DNA from: Clostridium pascui
GTDB taxonomy: Bacteria > Bacillota > Clostridia > Clostridiales > Clostridiaceae
DNA length: 64,000 nucleotides
Assembly: GCF_016908015.1 (NCBI RefSeq)
Contig: NZ_JAFBDB010000002.1
Location: 716,055-780,054 of the forward strand
Direction of reading: 5' to 3'
Shown piece after piece: positions 8,202 to 18,940 of the stretch. Under the pieces are notes generated by a model that saw only the letters and a list, made by a program, of their open reading frames with translations, was not told where the DNA came from and did not search any database. A program made the translations under genes and the position numbers. Positions within the stretch are counted from its first letter, which is position 1, and each line of letters opens with the position of its first letter.

Positions 8202-9629
8202 ATGATTAACATTACTAAAGAACAGTTTAAAAATTTAAAAAAGGAAGGAGCGGTTTTCCCAGTTGTTTTAGAAGCTAATGGTGATGAAGTAACACCGATA
8301 AACATTTTTTATAGTCTTAAAAGCAGTAATCGGTGTTTATTAGAAAGTGTATTTAGTGATAAACAAGGTGGAAGATATTCTTTTATTGGGGCAGAACCTT
8401 ATATGACTATTACAAGCAATAAAGATAATATAACAATAAGAAATGATAAAGATGAGATAGAGAATAAAAAGGGTAAAGTATTAGAGGTTTTAAAGAAGTT
8501 ATTGAAGGTGAAGTATAATCCTTTAGGTTCTAAAATTCCTTTTAGTGGAGGAGCTATAGGGTATGTAGGCTATGACGTTATAAGACAATATGAAAGGATT
8601 CCGGATAATAATGTCAAAGAAATAGATATTCCTGAAGCTGCCTTAACTTTTTATAAAATCGTTATATGTTATGACCATTATAGACACAAGATTTATTATA
8701 TCTATAATGTTCAAAAAGAAGATATAGATTATGATGAAATATATATAAAACTTAATACATTAAGTAAAGCTATAGAGAATTTTGAAGGTAAATTTCCATT
8801 GCCAGCATCGGAAAATAAAGAATTTTCTTCAAATTTAACTGAAAAAGAATACTGTGCAATGGTAGAAAAGGCTAAGGAATACATTAGAAAAGGAGATATT
8901 TTTCAAGTTGTACTTTCTCAGAGACTCTCTGTGAAAACTAATGATAATCCTTTTGAAATATATAGAAGACTTAGAAGTGCTAACCCATCTCCATATCTTT
9001 TTTATATTGAGTTTGATGGATTTCAAGTAGTTGGTTCTTCACCAGAAAGCTTAGTAAGTGTTCAAGAAGGTGTTGTCACAACTAATCCTATTGCAGGAAC
9101 AAGACCAAGAGGAAAAACTAATGAGGAAGATACGACTTTAAAAGAAGAACTATTAAAAGATGAAAAAGAAGTGGCTGAGCATGTAATGTTAGTAGATTTA
9201 GGAAGAAATGATGTTGGCAAAATAAGTGAATTTGGTTCTGTAAAAGTTAATAGATTTATGGAAGTAGATTACTATTCCCATGTAATGCATATAGTTTCAA
9301 CGGTATCAGGAAAACTTAAAGAGGGTTTAGATTGTTTTGATGCTTTAACAGCTTGTTTGCCAGCAGGTACAGTTTCAGGAGCTCCTAAAATAAGAGCTAT
9401 GGAGATAATAGATGAATTAGAAAAGGTAAAGAGGGGACTATATTCTGGTTCATTGGGTTATTTCTCCTATGATGGAAACATGGATGTGTGCATAGCAATA
9501 AGGACTTTAATCATTAAAGATAATTATGCTTATGTACAGGCTGGAGCAGGAATAGTATATGATTCTGTTCCAGAAATGGAATATAAAGAAACTTTAAATA
9601 AGGCAAGAGCTTTAAGAGAGGTGATTTAA
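8202..9629 (+). CDS. trpE: Anthranilate synthase component I
   Basis: 475 residues. Converts chorismate to anthranilate with ammonia supplied by TrpG; first committed step of tryptophan synthesis. The N-terminal regulatory region carries the feedback site ([21 protein letters not shown], with the conserved LLES block). The C-terminal chorismate-binding domain has [46 protein letters not shown], and [17 protein letters not shown] near 390. The ATG at 8202 is chosen because GGAGGGGG precedes it. The same frame can be read back to 8127, but that would translate the T-box and terminator. First gene of trpEGDCFBA, abutting trpG with no gap. Confidence 0.97.
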   Translation: MINITKEQFKNLKKEGAVFPVVLEANGDEVTPINIFYSLKSSNRCLLESVFSDKQGGRYSFIGAEPYMTITSNKDNITIRNDKDEIENKKGKVLEVLKKLLKVKYNPLGSKIPFSGGAIGYVGYDVIRQYERIPDNNVKEIDIPEAALTFYKIVICYDHYRHKIYYIYNVQKEDIDYDEIYIKLNTLSKAIENFEGKFPLPASENKEFSSNLTEKEYCAMVEKAKEYIRKGDIFQVVLSQRLSVKTNDNPFEIYRRLRSANPSPYLFYIEFDGFQVVGSSPESLVSVQEGVVTTNPIAGTRPRGKTNEEDTTLKEELLKDEKEVAEHVMLVDLGRNDVGKISEFGSVKVNRFMEVDYYSHVMHIVSTVSGKLKEGLDCFDALTACLPAGTVSGAPKIRAMEIIDELEKVKRGLYSGSLGYFSYDGNMDVCIAIRTLIIKDNYAYVQAGAGIVYDSVPEMEYKETLNKARALREVI

Positions 9630-10226
9630 ATGCTTTTATTAATAGATAATTATGATTCATTTACTTTTAACTTATATCAAATGATTGGAGAAATATATCC
9701 CAATATTAAAGTAACAAGAAATGATGCAATAAAGGTTGAAGATATAAAAAATTTAGATTTAAAAGGAATAATTATTTCTCCAGGGCCAGGAACTCCAGAA
9801 AAGGCAGGAATATCTGCAGAGGTGATTAAGGAATATGGTAAAACTATCCCTATCCTTGGAATATGCTTGGGACATCAAGCTATAGGCTACGCTTTTAATG
9901 GTAAAGTATTGAGAGCAGATAAAATAATGCATGGTAAGACATCTTTTATAAAAAATAATGGACAGGGGCTTTTCAAGGGATTAAAAGAAAATTTTAAGGT
10001 GATGAGATACCATTCTTTGATTGTGGAAAAAGCTTCATTACCAGAGGAATTAGAAGTTACAGCTGAAACAGAAGACGGAGTTATAATGGGACTTAAGCAT
10101 AAGAAGTATCCAATATATGGACTGCAATTTCATCCAGAGTCTATTTTTACAGAATACGGCTCTGAGATGTTGAAAAATTTTGTTATGAATGTATTAGCAA
10201 TTGATGATTGTTATGAACAGAATTAG
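9630..10226 (+). CDS. trpG: Anthranilate synthase component II (glutamine amidotransferase)
   Basis: 198 residues, class I glutamine amidotransferase. Hydrolyses glutamine and channels ammonia to TrpE. The catalytic triad is visible: Cys in PILGICLGHQAIGYAF, and His and Glu in LQFHPESIFTEYG. The oxyanion-loop block IISPGPGTPEKAGI is also present. The start codon follows the trpE stop directly, so translation is probably coupled. The protein is not fused to TrpD, unlike in enterobacteria. A related role in folate synthesis (pabA) is possible for such subunits, but the operon position argues for TrpG. Confidence 0.96.
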   Translation: MLLLIDNYDSFTFNLYQMIGEIYPNIKVTRNDAIKVEDIKNLDLKGIIISPGPGTPEKAGISAEVIKEYGKTIPILGICLGHQAIGYAFNGKVLRADKIMHGKTSFIKNNGQGLFKGLKENFKVMRYHSLIVEKASLPEELEVTAETEDGVIMGLKHKKYPIYGLQFHPESIFTEYGSEMLKNFVMNVLAIDDCYEQN

Positions 10227-10245
10227 AAATATAGGAGGGGCATAA

Positions 10246-11265
10246 ATGTTAAAGGAAAGTATAAAAAAAATTATATCTAAAGAAAATCTTTCAATAATGG
10301 AAGCAGAAGAAGCAATGAATGACATTATGACAGGAACAGCTACTCCTTCTCAAATTTCAGCTTTTTTAGTAGGGTTAAGAATGAAAGGCGAAACTATAGA
10401 AGAAATTACTGGCTGTGCAAAGGCTATGAAGAAAAATGCTATAGCTTTTAATACTGAACTACAAAATACAATAGATACCTGTGGTACTGGAGGAGATGGA
10501 GGAAGAACCTTCAATATATCTACAGCGGTGGCGATAGTTGCAGCAGCTGGTGGAATTAAAGTAATAAAACATGGTAATAGAGCAGTATCCAGTAAAAGTG
10601 GTAGTGCAGATGTATTAACAGAATTAGGGTTTAATATAAATCTTGATTTTGAAAGATCAAAACAATGTTTGGAGAAAACGGGTATGACTTTTCTCTTTGC
10701 TCAAAAATATCATGTAGCCATGAAAAATGCAGCACCAATAAGAAAGGAACTAGAAACAAGAACCATATTTAATGTACTTGGTCCTATCTGTAATCCAGGA
10801 AATATTAAATCTCAAGTAATGGGAGTTTTTGATAAGAGTTTAACTCATCCTATAGCAGAGGTTTTGTCAAAACTAGGAAGAGAAAGAGCTATGGTTCTTA
10901 ATGGTAATGATGGATTAGATGAAATTACATTAACCACTACTACTACTGTCAGTGAATTGAAAAATGGTAAAGTAATAGATTACATTATAAATCCTGAAGA
11001 CTATGGGATGAAGCTTTGTAATATACAAGAACTAGCAGGAGGTGATGCTAAGGAAAATGCAGAAATAATAAAAGAAATATTCCAAGGTGGTAAAGGGTGT
11101 AAGAGAAATGTAGTTTTATTGAACTCTGCTGCGGCTTTATACGTTGGAAAAGCTACTGATTCTTTTGAAGAAGGATTAAAGATGGCAGCTGATTTAATAG
11201 ATAGCGGAAAGGCACTAGAAAAATTACAAGAACTTGTGAAGTGTAGTAAGGAGCTGGCATCATGA
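10246..11265 (+). CDS. trpD: Anthranilate phosphoribosyltransferase
   Basis: 339 residues, the normal family length. Transfers phosphoribose from PRPP to anthranilate. Key motifs are [17 protein letters not shown] (PRPP/Mg2+ binding, near residue 78), [21 protein letters not shown], and [11 protein letters not shown] ribosome binding site (AGGAGGGG) precedes the ATG. The last four bases overlap the start of trpC (ATGA arrangement). Confidence 0.97.
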   Translation: MLKESIKKIISKENLSIMEAEEAMNDIMTGTATPSQISAFLVGLRMKGETIEEITGCAKAMKKNAIAFNTELQNTIDTCGTGGDGGRTFNISTAVAIVAAAGGIKVIKHGNRAVSSKSGSADVLTELGFNINLDFERSKQCLEKTGMTFLFAQKYHVAMKNAAPIRKELETRTIFNVLGPICNPGNIKSQVMGVFDKSLTHPIAEVLSKLGRERAMVLNGNDGLDEITLTTTTTVSELKNGKVIDYIINPEDYGMKLCNIQELAGGDAKENAEIIKEIFQGGKGCKRNVVLLNSAAALYVGKATDSFEEGLKMAADLIDSGKALEKLQELVKCSKELAS

Positions 11266-12038
11266 TATTAGATAAAATAGTAGAAAATAAAAAGCTGCAG
11301 CTTGAAAAAGAAAAAAAAGAAACTTCTATAGAAAAATGGATAGAATTATCTCAAGGAAAAATAATAAAAAATTTTAAAGAAGCCTTACAAGGTGAGGAGA
11401 TATCTGTTATAGCAGAGATAAAAAAAGCTTCACCTTCAAAGGGAATTATAAAAGAGGATTTTGATGTAGAAGCTATTGCAAAGGTTTATGAAAAAATAAA
11501 AGTTGATGCTATATCTGTATTAACAGAGCAGCAATTTTTTAAAGGTAAGGACAGTTTTATCGGGATTACTAAAGCTGTTAATTCTAAACCAGTATTAAGG
11601 AAAGATTTTATAATAGATGCTTATCAAATATATCAAGCAAAGGCTATTGGTGCCGATGCCATTTTATTAATTGCAGCACTATTGCCTGGGAAACTAAAGG
11701 ATTATTATGATTTGGCTACTTCCATTGGACTTCATGTTTTAATTGAAGTCCACAATGAAGAAGAAGTAGAAGAAGCATTAAAAAGCGGAGGGGAAATAAT
11801 AGGAATTAATAATAGAGATTTAAAAACTTTCAAAGAAGATTTAACAACTACAGAAAAGCTTATAAAGTATATCCCTAAGCACAAAGTTGTAGTTTCTGAA
11901 AGCTCTATAAAAACCCCAGAAGATATAAGATATTTAAAAAGTTTAGGAGTATCAGCAGTACTTATAGGTGAAACTTTTATGAGAAATATTGAAGATATAG
12001 AAAGGGTAGAGCAGTTTTTAGAAAGGGCAACAGAGTAA
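11262..12038 (+). CDS. trpC: Indole-3-glycerol phosphate synthase
   Basis: 258 residues, TIM barrel. Ring-closes carboxyphenylaminodeoxyribulose phosphate to indole-3-glycerol phosphate. Recognised by [15 protein letters not shown] (catalytic Lys and Glu region), [45 protein letters not shown], and [10 protein letters not shown] near the C-terminus. It is a stand-alone TrpC with TrpF as a separate gene. It overlaps trpD by 4 nt and trpF by 1 nt (TAATG). Confidence 0.97.
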   Translation: MILDKIVENKKLQLEKEKKETSIEKWIELSQGKIIKNFKEALQGEEISVIAEIKKASPSKGIIKEDFDVEAIAKVYEKIKVDAISVLTEQQFFKGKDSFIGITKAVNSKPVLRKDFIIDAYQIYQAKAIGADAILLIAALLPGKLKDYYDLATSIGLHVLIEVHNEEEVEEALKSGGEIIGINNRDLKTFKEDLTTTEKLIKYIPKHKVVVSESSIKTPEDIRYLKSLGVSAVLIGETFMRNIEDIERVEQFLERATE

Positions 12039-12649
12039 TGATTGAGATAAAGGTATGTGGTTTAAAGAGAGAAGAAGATATAAAATATGTTAATGAATTA
12101 AAACCAGATTATGTTGGCTTTGTCTTTGCTAAAAGTTCTAGAGAAATTACCTTAGAACAGGGAATAAATTTGGTTAAAAAACTAGATAAAAATATTAAAG
12201 CAGTTGGAGTATTTGTAGATAAAAAGCTTTCAGAAGTAGAAAAGATAGCCTCTACTTTAAAACTTGATGTACTGCAGTTTCATGGTAAAGAAGATAATGA
12301 ATATATGAGTTGCTTTAAATCATTTGAAGTTTGGAAGGCTTTAGGTGTAACTAGTAAGGAGGACTTAAAAGAAATCAATAAATATAAAGTAGATGGAATA
12401 TTATTGGACTCAAAAGTATTAGGAAGAATAGGTGGCACTGGAGAGAGTTTTAACTGGGATATAATTTCAAATTTTAAAATAAACAAAAAGCTTATTTTAG
12501 CTGGCGGACTTAATAGCGATAATGTTAAGGAAGGAATAAGCAAAGTAAACCCTAATATAGTAGATGTATCTAGCGGCATTGAAGTAGATGGCTTCAAGGA
12601 TTTTGATAAAATAAAAGAATTTATAGAAAAAGTGAGGGAAACAGTATGA
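12038..12649 (+). CDS. trpF: Phosphoribosylanthranilate isomerase
   Basis: 203 residues, TIM barrel. Catalyses the Amadori rearrangement before TrpC. The catalytic Cys is in [11 protein letters not shown] (residue 7) and the general acid Asp in GILLDSK (near residue 126). Phosphate-binding loops are [19 protein letters not shown] and VDVSSGIE. It starts within the trpC stop codon and overlaps trpB by 4 nt. Confidence 0.96.
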   Translation: MIEIKVCGLKREEDIKYVNELKPDYVGFVFAKSSREITLEQGINLVKKLDKNIKAVGVFVDKKLSEVEKIASTLKLDVLQFHGKEDNEYMSCFKSFEVWKALGVTSKEDLKEINKYKVDGILLDSKVLGRIGGTGESFNWDIISNFKINKKLILAGGLNSDNVKEGISKVNPNIVDVSSGIEVDGFKDFDKIKEFIEKVRETV

Positions 12650-13821
12650 AAGGAAGATTCGGAATATTTGGTGGACAGTATGTTCCTGAAACAGTAATGA
12701 AAGCTTTATTAGAATTAGAAGAGGAATATAATAAAGCTATAGCAGATGAAAAGTTTATGCAAGAGTATAGGTATTATTTAAAAGAGTATAGTGGAAGAGA
12801 AACACCCCTTTACTATGCAGAAAATTTAAGCAAGACCTGTGGTGGAGCAAAAATTTACTTGAAAAGAGAAGATTTAAATCATACAGGAGCTCATAAAATA
12901 AATAATGTTTTAGGGCAAGTATTATTAGCAAAGAGAATGGGAAAAAAGCGAATAATAGCAGAAACAGGAGCAGGTCAACATGGAGTAGCTACAGCAACTA
13001 TTGCGGCTATGTTTGGACTAGAATGTGAGATTTTCATGGGAGAAGAGGATATAACAAGACAAGCACTTAATGTGTTTAAAATGAAGATACTTGGTTCTAA
13101 AGTTAATTCAGTAACTAGCGGTACTGGAACTCTTAAAGATGCAGTAAATGCAGCTATGAGAGATTGGGTAGCAAATATTGAAAATACTTTCTACGTTATA
13201 GGTTCAACAATGGGACCACATCCTTATCCAACTATGGTAAGGGATTTTCAAAGAGTTATAGGCGACGAAACAAGAACACAAATATTGCAAAAGGAAAGTA
13301 GATTACCAGATTACGTAATAGCTTGTGTAGGGGGCGGAAGTAATTCTATGGGTATGTTCTATCCTTTCATTGAAGATAAGAATGTAAAATTTATAGGTGT
13401 AGAAGCAGCAGGATTAGGCGTTAATACAGATATGCATGCAGCTACTATTACAAAAGGTTCTATAGGTGTTATTCATGGTATGAAAACTTATGTGCTTCAA
13501 GACAATAATGGACAAATAATGCCTGTATATTCTATTTCTGCAGGATTAGATTATCCAGGAGTAGGGCCAGAACATGCTTATTTAAATGATATTAACAGAG
13601 CACAATATGTTCCAGCAACAGATAAGGAAGCTTTAGATGCTTTTAAAGCACTTTCTCAAATAGAAGGGATTATACCTGCTATAGAAAGCTCTCATGCTGT
13701 AGCTTATGCAATAAAACTGGCTAAAACTTTAGATAAAGATAAAATTATAGTAGTATGTCTTTCTGGTAGAGGAGATAAGGATATAGACACAGTGGCAAAG
13801 GAAATGGGGGTTACATTATGA
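12646..13821 (+). CDS. trpB: Tryptophan synthase beta chain
   Basis: 391 residues, PLP enzyme condensing indole with serine. The PLP lysine is in [15 protein letters not shown] (near residue 82). The [13 protein letters not shown] substrate loop and the [15 protein letters not shown] phosphate-binding loop are intact, and the GPEHAYL region that communicates with TrpA is present. Length is typical of TrpB1, the TrpA-dependent form. It overlaps trpF and trpA by 4 nt each. Confidence 0.98.
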   Translation: MKGRFGIFGGQYVPETVMKALLELEEEYNKAIADEKFMQEYRYYLKEYSGRETPLYYAENLSKTCGGAKIYLKREDLNHTGAHKINNVLGQVLLAKRMGKKRIIAETGAGQHGVATATIAAMFGLECEIFMGEEDITRQALNVFKMKILGSKVNSVTSGTGTLKDAVNAAMRDWVANIENTFYVIGSTMGPHPYPTMVRDFQRVIGDETRTQILQKESRLPDYVIACVGGGSNSMGMFYPFIEDKNVKFIGVEAAGLGVNTDMHAATITKGSIGVIHGMKTYVLQDNNGQIMPVYSISAGLDYPGVGPEHAYLNDINRAQYVPATDKEALDAFKALSQIEGIIPAIESSHAVAYAIKLAKTLDKDKIIVVCLSGRGDKDIDTVAKEMGVTL

Positions 13822-14603
13822 ATAGAATAGATAATAAATTTCAAGAATTAAAAAAGAAAGATGAAAAGGCTTTAATAACCTTTATAACTGCAGGGGATCC
13901 TGATTTAGACAATACAGTTAGATTGGTTTTGGCAATGGAAAAGTCAGGATCAGACATAATAGAATTAGGAATCCCTTATTCAGATCCAATAGCAGATGGC
14001 GAAGTTATTCAGGCATCTTCCCAAAGATCCTTATCACTAGGGTCAAATATACAAAATATAATGGATACAGTAAAGAAAATAAGGTTAAGTTCACAGGTTC
14101 CGCTGCTATACCTTGTATATTATAATTGCATATTCAAATATGGTATAGAAAAATTTTTATCTCAATGTAGTGAGGTAGGGATAGATGGTTTAATAATACC
14201 AGATTTACCTTTAGAGGAAAGAGGAGAAATAAGCAATAATGCACTAGAACACAATATTCACCTAATACCAATGGTAGCGCCAACCTCTAAGGAGAGAATA
14301 GGAGCTATAATAGAAAGTGGAAGAGGATTTGTATACTGTGTCTCTGTAAATGGAGTAACAGGAGTGAGAAATGACATAAATACTGATTTAAAAGAATATA
14401 TGGAAACAGTAAAAACATTTAGTGATATTCCTGTAGCCTTGGGATTTGGTATATCTGATGCTTCCATGGTTAAAAAATATAAAGAGCATTGTGATGGAGT
14501 TATAGTAGGTAGTGCCTTAGTAAAACTCATTGCTGAAAATAAAGGTAAAGAAGTAGAAATTGCAGCTAAGTTTGTAAAAAAACTAAAAGAAGCGGCATAT
14601 TAA
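13818..14603 (+). CDS. trpA: Tryptophan synthase alpha chain
   Basis: 261 residues, TIM barrel. Cleaves indole-3-glycerol phosphate to indole and glyceraldehyde-3-phosphate. The catalytic Glu is in [16 protein letters not shown] and the catalytic Asp in [13 protein letters not shown]. Also visible are [19 protein letters not shown] and [10 protein letters not shown]. Last gene of the trp operon; a strong terminator follows about 60 nt later. Confidence 0.97.
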   Translation: MNRIDNKFQELKKKDEKALITFITAGDPDLDNTVRLVLAMEKSGSDIIELGIPYSDPIADGEVIQASSQRSLSLGSNIQNIMDTVKKIRLSSQVPLLYLVYYNCIFKYGIEKFLSQCSEVGIDGLIIPDLPLEERGEISNNALEHNIHLIPMVAPTSKERIGAIIESGRGFVYCVSVNGVTGVRNDINTDLKEYMETVKTFSDIPVALGFGISDASMVKKYKEHCDGVIVGSALVKLIAENKGKEVEIAAKFVKKLKEAAY

Positions 14604-14660
14604 AGTGGGAATGAGTAATCTTAATATTTCTATTGTAGTATGCTAAGTTATACAATATAG

Positions 14661-14712
14661 AAAAAAGCTGAATGCCAACTAATCTGGAAAGTTGGCATTC
14701 AGTATATTTTTA
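14661..14712. terminator. Bidirectional terminator between trpA and hydA
   Basis: A perfect 12-bp stem, CTGAATGCCAAC (14668-14679) with GTTGGCATTCAG (14691-14702). It has an A run on its left (14661-14666) and a T-rich tail on its right. It can therefore stop trp transcription on the plus strand and hydCBA transcription on the minus strand. Confidence 0.85.
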
Positions 14713-16446
14713 TTTTCTTTTAACATAAGTTGTATGAAGAAGCTCGTGAGCTTTTTCTCCATAAGGTTTTCCTAAGAAGTCTTTGTATAATTCTTGAATA
14801 AATGGATTTTCATGAGACTTTCTTAAAGTTTTACTTCTGTCTTCTGTGTAAAGAGCAACTCTTCTCTTTTTAATAATATCTGTATTACCTCTAATGTAAG
14901 GCTGACCACCACCATCGATACAGCCACCAGGACAAGCCATTATTTCTATCATGTGATAATGTTCTTTTCCTTCTCGTATTCTTTCAAGAAGAGTACGTGC
15001 ATTTCCAAGACCGCTTGCTATAGCAACCTTTACATCAGTATCTTTAATAGAGATAGTAGCCTCGCGTATTCCTTCAGCACCACGTACGTTACCAAATTCA
15101 ACATCGGCTAATTCTTCTCCTGTAACCCATTCATAAGCAGTTCTAAGAGCTGCTTCCATAACTCCGCCTGTAGTTCCAAATATTACTCCAGCACCTGTGG
15201 ATTCTCCTAATGGATTATCAAAATTTTCTTCATCTAAAGAGTTAAAGTCTATTCCGGCTTCTTTAATCATTTTAGCAAGTTCACGAGTACTTATAACTAA
15301 ATCTACATCTGGAATTCCGTTGGTGCTCATTTCAGGTCTTGCAGCTTCATATTTTTTAGCAAGACAAGGCATAACTGAAACTACTATTAAATTTTTAGGA
15401 TCGATTCCCATTTTTTCAGCAAAGTATGTTTTTGCTATAGCACCGAACATCTGCTGAGGTGACTTACAACTGGATGGTATATCTAAAAGATCACTAAATT
15501 GGTGTTCGAAGAAATTAATCCATCCAGGACAACAACTAGTAAGCATAGGAAGAGTTCCGCCATGCTCAAGCCTATGAATTAACTCAGAAGCTTCTTCCAT
15601 TATAGTTAAGTCAGCAGCAAAATCTGTGTCAAATACTTTGTCAAATCCAAGGGATCTTAAAGCTGCAACCATCTTACCGGTAACTGCAATGCCAGGTTCT
15701 AGTCCAAATTCTTCACCAAGTGCTGCACGTACTGCTGGAGCTGTCTGGACTATAACTGTCTTCTTTTCATTATTTAATACATTCCAAACCTTAGAAGTAT
15801 TATTTAATTCTGTAAGAGCACCAGTTGGACATACTGCTACACATTGACCACAAAATGTACAGTTAGTTTCGAGCATAGGAGCTGAAAAAGCTGGAGCTAT
15901 TATTGTTTCGAAACCTCTATCTATAGCGGATAAAACCCCAACAGTTTGAACCTTGTTACACATAGTTACACATCTTCTGCAAAGTATACATTTATCTAAA
16001 TCACGCACTATTGAGTAGCTAGAATTATCTACTGGATATTTGGATTTTTCTCCTTTGTATTTAATTTCACGTATTCCCATTTCAGCTGCAAGCTTTTGAA
16101 GTTCACAGTCTGTATTTTTTTCACAAAGAAGACAATCTTGAGGATGATCTGATAGTAGAAGTTCTACCATAGTTCTTCTTGCTTTTATAGCTTTTATGGA
16201 GTTGGTTTTAACTACCATACCAGGAGTTATAGGAGTACAGCAAGCAGGAGCTAGGTTTCTTCTTCCTTCTACTTCAACTACACATACACGGCAAGAACCA
16301 GGATGATTTTCAGTCTTATTATCGTGAAGATGAAAATGACATAAAGTAGGTATATTTATGTTAAGTTCCTTAGCAGCATTTAATATAGTAGTTCCTTCTT
16401 GAACCTGAAATTCCTTATTATTTATAGTAATATTAACTAAACTCAA
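14710..16446 (-). CDS. hydA: [FeFe]-hydrogenase catalytic subunit, HydABC/HndABCD (bifurcating) type
   Basis: 578 residues. The N-terminal [2Fe-2S] domain has CxxxxxCRVC spacing around HPGSCRVCVVEVEG. A His/Cys [4Fe-4S] region (SDHPQDCLLC) and two ferredoxin motifs (CILCRRCVTMC, CTFCGQCVAVCP) follow. The catalytic H-cluster signatures are complete: TSCCPGWINFFE, MPCLAKKYEAARPE and MACPGGCIDGGGQP. A C-terminal small-subunit domain closes the protein. With hydB and hydC upstream it forms the trimeric NADH/ferredoxin-linked hydrogenase of clostridia, which evolves H2 or disproportionates electrons. The start is TTG at 16446 with GAGGTG before it. Unlike the 4782 protein, it should be catalytically competent. 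Confidence 0.95.
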   Translation of the reverse strand: MSLVNITINNKEFQVQEGTTILNAAKELNINIPTLCHFHLHDNKTENHPGSCRVCVVEVEGRRNLAPACCTPITPGMVVKTNSIKAIKARRTMVELLLSDHPQDCLLCEKNTDCELQKLAAEMGIREIKYKGEKSKYPVDNSSYSIVRDLDKCILCRRCVTMCNKVQTVGVLSAIDRGFETIIAPAFSAPMLETNCTFCGQCVAVCPTGALTELNNTSKVWNVLNNEKKTVIVQTAPAVRAALGEEFGLEPGIAVTGKMVAALRSLGFDKVFDTDFAADLTIMEEASELIHRLEHGGTLPMLTSCCPGWINFFEHQFSDLLDIPSSCKSPQQMFGAIAKTYFAEKMGIDPKNLIVVSVMPCLAKKYEAARPEMSTNGIPDVDLVISTRELAKMIKEAGIDFNSLDEENFDNPLGESTGAGVIFGTTGGVMEAALRTAYEWVTGEELADVEFGNVRGAEGIREATISIKDTDVKVAIASGLGNARTLLERIREGKEHYHMIEIMACPGGCIDGGGQPYIRGNTDIIKKRRVALYTEDRSKTLRKSHENPFIQELYKDFLGKPYGEKAHELLHTTYVKRK

Positions 16447-16470
16447 ACTTCACACCTCTTTTCGTTAAGT

Positions 16471-18366
16471 CTACTTTCTTATTATTGCACCCACAGGGCA
16501 GGCGCTAAAGCAGCTTCCACATTTTATACATTTATCTTGCATGATTTTATGCTTGTCCTTTACTTTTCCTTCAATGCATGAAGTAGGACATACTCTTGCG
16601 CATTTAGTACAACCTATACATTTATCTGCAACTTCATAGCGAAGTAAGTTTTTACAAACTCCTGCAGGACATCTTTTTTCTTTTACATGAGCTTCATATT
16701 CATCATAGAAATATTTCATTGTACTAAGTATTGGATTAGGAGCAGTTTGTCCAAGACCGCAAAGAGAAGTATCTTTTATGGTTTGAGCAAGTTCCTTAAG
16801 ATCAACTAAGTCCTCTTCAGTACCTTTTCCTTCAGTAATTTTTGTAAGTATTTCTAAAAGTCTTTTATTTCCTATTCTACAAGGAGTACATTTTCCGCAG
16901 GATTCATCTACAGTAAACTCAAGATAGAATTTAGCTATATCAACCATACAGTTATCTTCGTCCATTACAATCATTCCACCAGAACCCATCATGGAACCTA
17001 TATTAGATAAGGATTCATAATCGATTTTAGTATCTAAATGATCAACAGGGATACATCCACCAGAAGGACCACCAGTTTGGACAGATTTAAATTTACGACC
17101 ATTTTTTATACCGCCGCCAATATCATATATTATTTCTCTTAAAGTAGTTCCCATAGGTACTTCTACAAGTCCTACATTGTTTATTTTTCCTGCTAGAGCA
17201 AAAACCTTTGTTCCTTTAGAAGTTTCTGTACCAATGGAGCTGAACCAGCCTGGACCTTCGTTTATAATTGCAGGAACTAAAGCTAAGGTTTCTACATTGT
17301 TTACACAAGTAGGTTTGTTCCATAATCCACATTCAGCAGGGAATGGAGGTTTATTCGTAGGTTCTCCTCTTTTTCCTTCTATGGAGTGAATTAAAGCTGT
17401 TTCTTCACCACATACGAATGCTCCAGCACCATATTTAATATTTATATTGAAGCTAAAATCTGTACCTAAAATATTTTCTCCTAAAAGTCCATATTCATGA
17501 GCTTTCTTTATAGCAATTTCTAACCTGTAAACTGCAAGAGGATATTCAGCTCTAATGTATATGTTTCCTTCATTGGCGCCAATAGCATAACCTGCTATAG
17601 CCATTGCTTCTAATACACTGTGAGGGTCTCCTTCAAGTATGGAACGATCCATAAATGCACCTGGATCACCTTCATCTGCATTACAGATTATATATTTTTT
17701 AGAGCTTTCATATTTCTTTGCAAATCCCCATTTTGTTCCTGTAGGGAATCCACCGCCCCCACGTCCACGAAGCCCTGAATCACTAATAGCTTTTATAACA
17801 TCATCAGGAGTCATTTCGGTAAGAACTTTTCCCAATGCTAAATAAGCTTTTTCTCCGATAGCCTCTTCAATATCTTCAGGATTTATAAGTCCGCAATTTC
17901 TTAGTGCAATTCTTTTTTGCTTTTTATAAAAGGACATCTCATCTTGTCTTTTAACTCTCTTTTGAAGAGTAGGTTCTATAAATAAAAGTCTTTCAATAAT
18001 TTTGCCTTGCAGTAGATGGCTTTCTACAATTTCTTTTGCATCTTCAGGTCTAACGTGTACATAGAATGCGTTGTCAGGATTTATATTAATGATAGGACCT
18101 TGTTCACAAAATCCAAAACAACCTGTTAGGCTTACCTGTACTTCATTTTCAAGGCCTGCAGTTTTGATTTCATGTTTTAAATTCTCAACTATTTGATAGC
18201 TATCTGCAGATTTACAGCCTGTACCTGCGCAAACAGATATTGAACGTTTACATCTCTTGTTTTCTGCAGCTAATTCGGCCTCATGAGAAACTTGCTTTAT
18301 TGCCACTAACTTTTTGCAATCTTCATGATATTTTTTTAATGCTTCAAAAGATTTTATTTTATTCAA
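16471..18366 (-). CDS. hydB: Hydrogenase NADH-binding subunit, NuoF-like
   Basis: 631 residues. The N-terminal thioredoxin-like [2Fe-2S] domain has cysteines in CAGTGCKS and CFGFCEQGP. The NuoF core has the FMN/NADH loops GLRGRGGGGFPTGTKW and NADEGDPGAFMDR, then an SLBB domain. The [4Fe-4S] motif is SCGKCTPCRIGNKRLLEIL, and two C-terminal ferredoxin clusters (CIGCTKCARVCP, CIKCGSCFSACP) follow. It oxidises or reduces NAD(P)H and is the presumed bifurcation site. The start is TTG at 18366, preceded by AGGAGGAAT. It lies 13 nt after hydC and 24 nt before hydA. Confidence 0.95.
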   Translation of the reverse strand: MNKIKSFEALKKYHEDCKKLVAIKQVSHEAELAAENKRCKRSISVCAGTGCKSADSYQIVENLKHEIKTAGLENEVQVSLTGCFGFCEQGPIININPDNAFYVHVRPEDAKEIVESHLLQGKIIERLLFIEPTLQKRVKRQDEMSFYKKQKRIALRNCGLINPEDIEEAIGEKAYLALGKVLTEMTPDDVIKAISDSGLRGRGGGGFPTGTKWGFAKKYESSKKYIICNADEGDPGAFMDRSILEGDPHSVLEAMAIAGYAIGANEGNIYIRAEYPLAVYRLEIAIKKAHEYGLLGENILGTDFSFNINIKYGAGAFVCGEETALIHSIEGKRGEPTNKPPFPAECGLWNKPTCVNNVETLALVPAIINEGPGWFSSIGTETSKGTKVFALAGKINNVGLVEVPMGTTLREIIYDIGGGIKNGRKFKSVQTGGPSGGCIPVDHLDTKIDYESLSNIGSMMGSGGMIVMDEDNCMVDIAKFYLEFTVDESCGKCTPCRIGNKRLLEILTKITEGKGTEEDLVDLKELAQTIKDTSLCGLGQTAPNPILSTMKYFYDEYEAHVKEKRCPAGVCKNLLRYEVADKCIGCTKCARVCPTSCIEGKVKDKHKIMQDKCIKCGSCFSACPVGAIIRK

Positions 18367-18379
18367 GGTATAATTCCTC

Positions 18380-18862
18380 CTATTCGCTATACTCTTCTAA
18401 CAATTTAGAGACTCTATCTTTGGTAAAATGACCATATACTTTATCATTTACAGTGACAACAGGTGCAAGGCCGCAAGCACCAACACAACGCAGCACATCT
18501 AAAGTAAATTTTCCATCTTTTGTAGTTTCTCCAACCTTTATATCTAACTTCTGCTGTAATTCGCTTACTACATCTCCAGCACCTCTTACGAAACATGCAG
18601 TACCCATACATACGCTTATAACATATTCACCTTTAGGTTCTGTATTGAAGTAAGAATAAAAAGTTACTACGCCATATACACTAGAAACAGGCATATTTAA
18701 TTTATCAGCTACAAATTTTTGAACTCGTTCAGGTAAGTAACCGAATAACTGTTGAGCTTTATGAAGTACACTTATTAATGCTCCTTCTTTATCCCTTAAG
18801 GAATCTATATACTCACTTAATTCTTGGAATTTAGCTTCTGCTAGTTCGTTTCTGCAACTCAA
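18380..18862 (-). CDS. hydC: Hydrogenase NuoE-like subunit
   Basis: 160 residues from a TTG start at 18862. It has the thioredoxin-like [2Fe-2S] fold of NuoE/HndA. The four cysteine ligands are in SVCMGTACFVRGA and LRCVGACGLAPVV. The frame stays open to an ATG at 18940, but TTG is preferred: AAAGGGGGC lies 7 nt before it, the resulting length matches the family, and the extra 26 codons would cover the promoter and Rex box. First gene of hydCBA. Translation is expected to be modest because of the non-ATG start. Confidence 0.92.
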   Translation of the reverse strand: MSCRNELAEAKFQELSEYIDSLRDKEGALISVLHKAQQLFGYLPERVQKFVADKLNMPVSSVYGVVTFYSYFNTEPKGEYVISVCMGTACFVRGAGDVVSELQQKLDIKVGETTKDGKFTLDVLRCVGACGLAPVVTVNDKVYGHFTKDRVSKLLEEYSE

Positions 18863-18908
18863 TTTTAAGTGCCCCCTTTGCAAATGATTTAATATTTTCC
18901 ATAATTCA

Positions 18909-18940
18909 ATTATATCAGAATCTTGTTTAAATATTAACAA
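18909..18940 (-). promoter_or_regulatory. Rex-type redox operator overlapping the hydCBA promoter
   Basis: TTGTTTAAATATTAACAA (18923-18940) matches the Rex consensus TTGTTAA-N4-TTAACAA, one mismatch on either strand. On the minus strand a candidate promoter reads TTAATA (18937-18932), a 17-bp spacer, and TATAAT (18914-18909), so the operator covers the -35 region. Rex is an NADH/NAD+ sensor that represses fermentation genes when NADH is low. The Rex gene itself is not in the window. Confidence 0.75.

Noticed and set aside
18863..18940. ATG-started extension of hydC
   Set aside because: It covers the Rex box and -10 element; the TTG at 18862 has a good ribosome binding site and gives the normal 160 residues.
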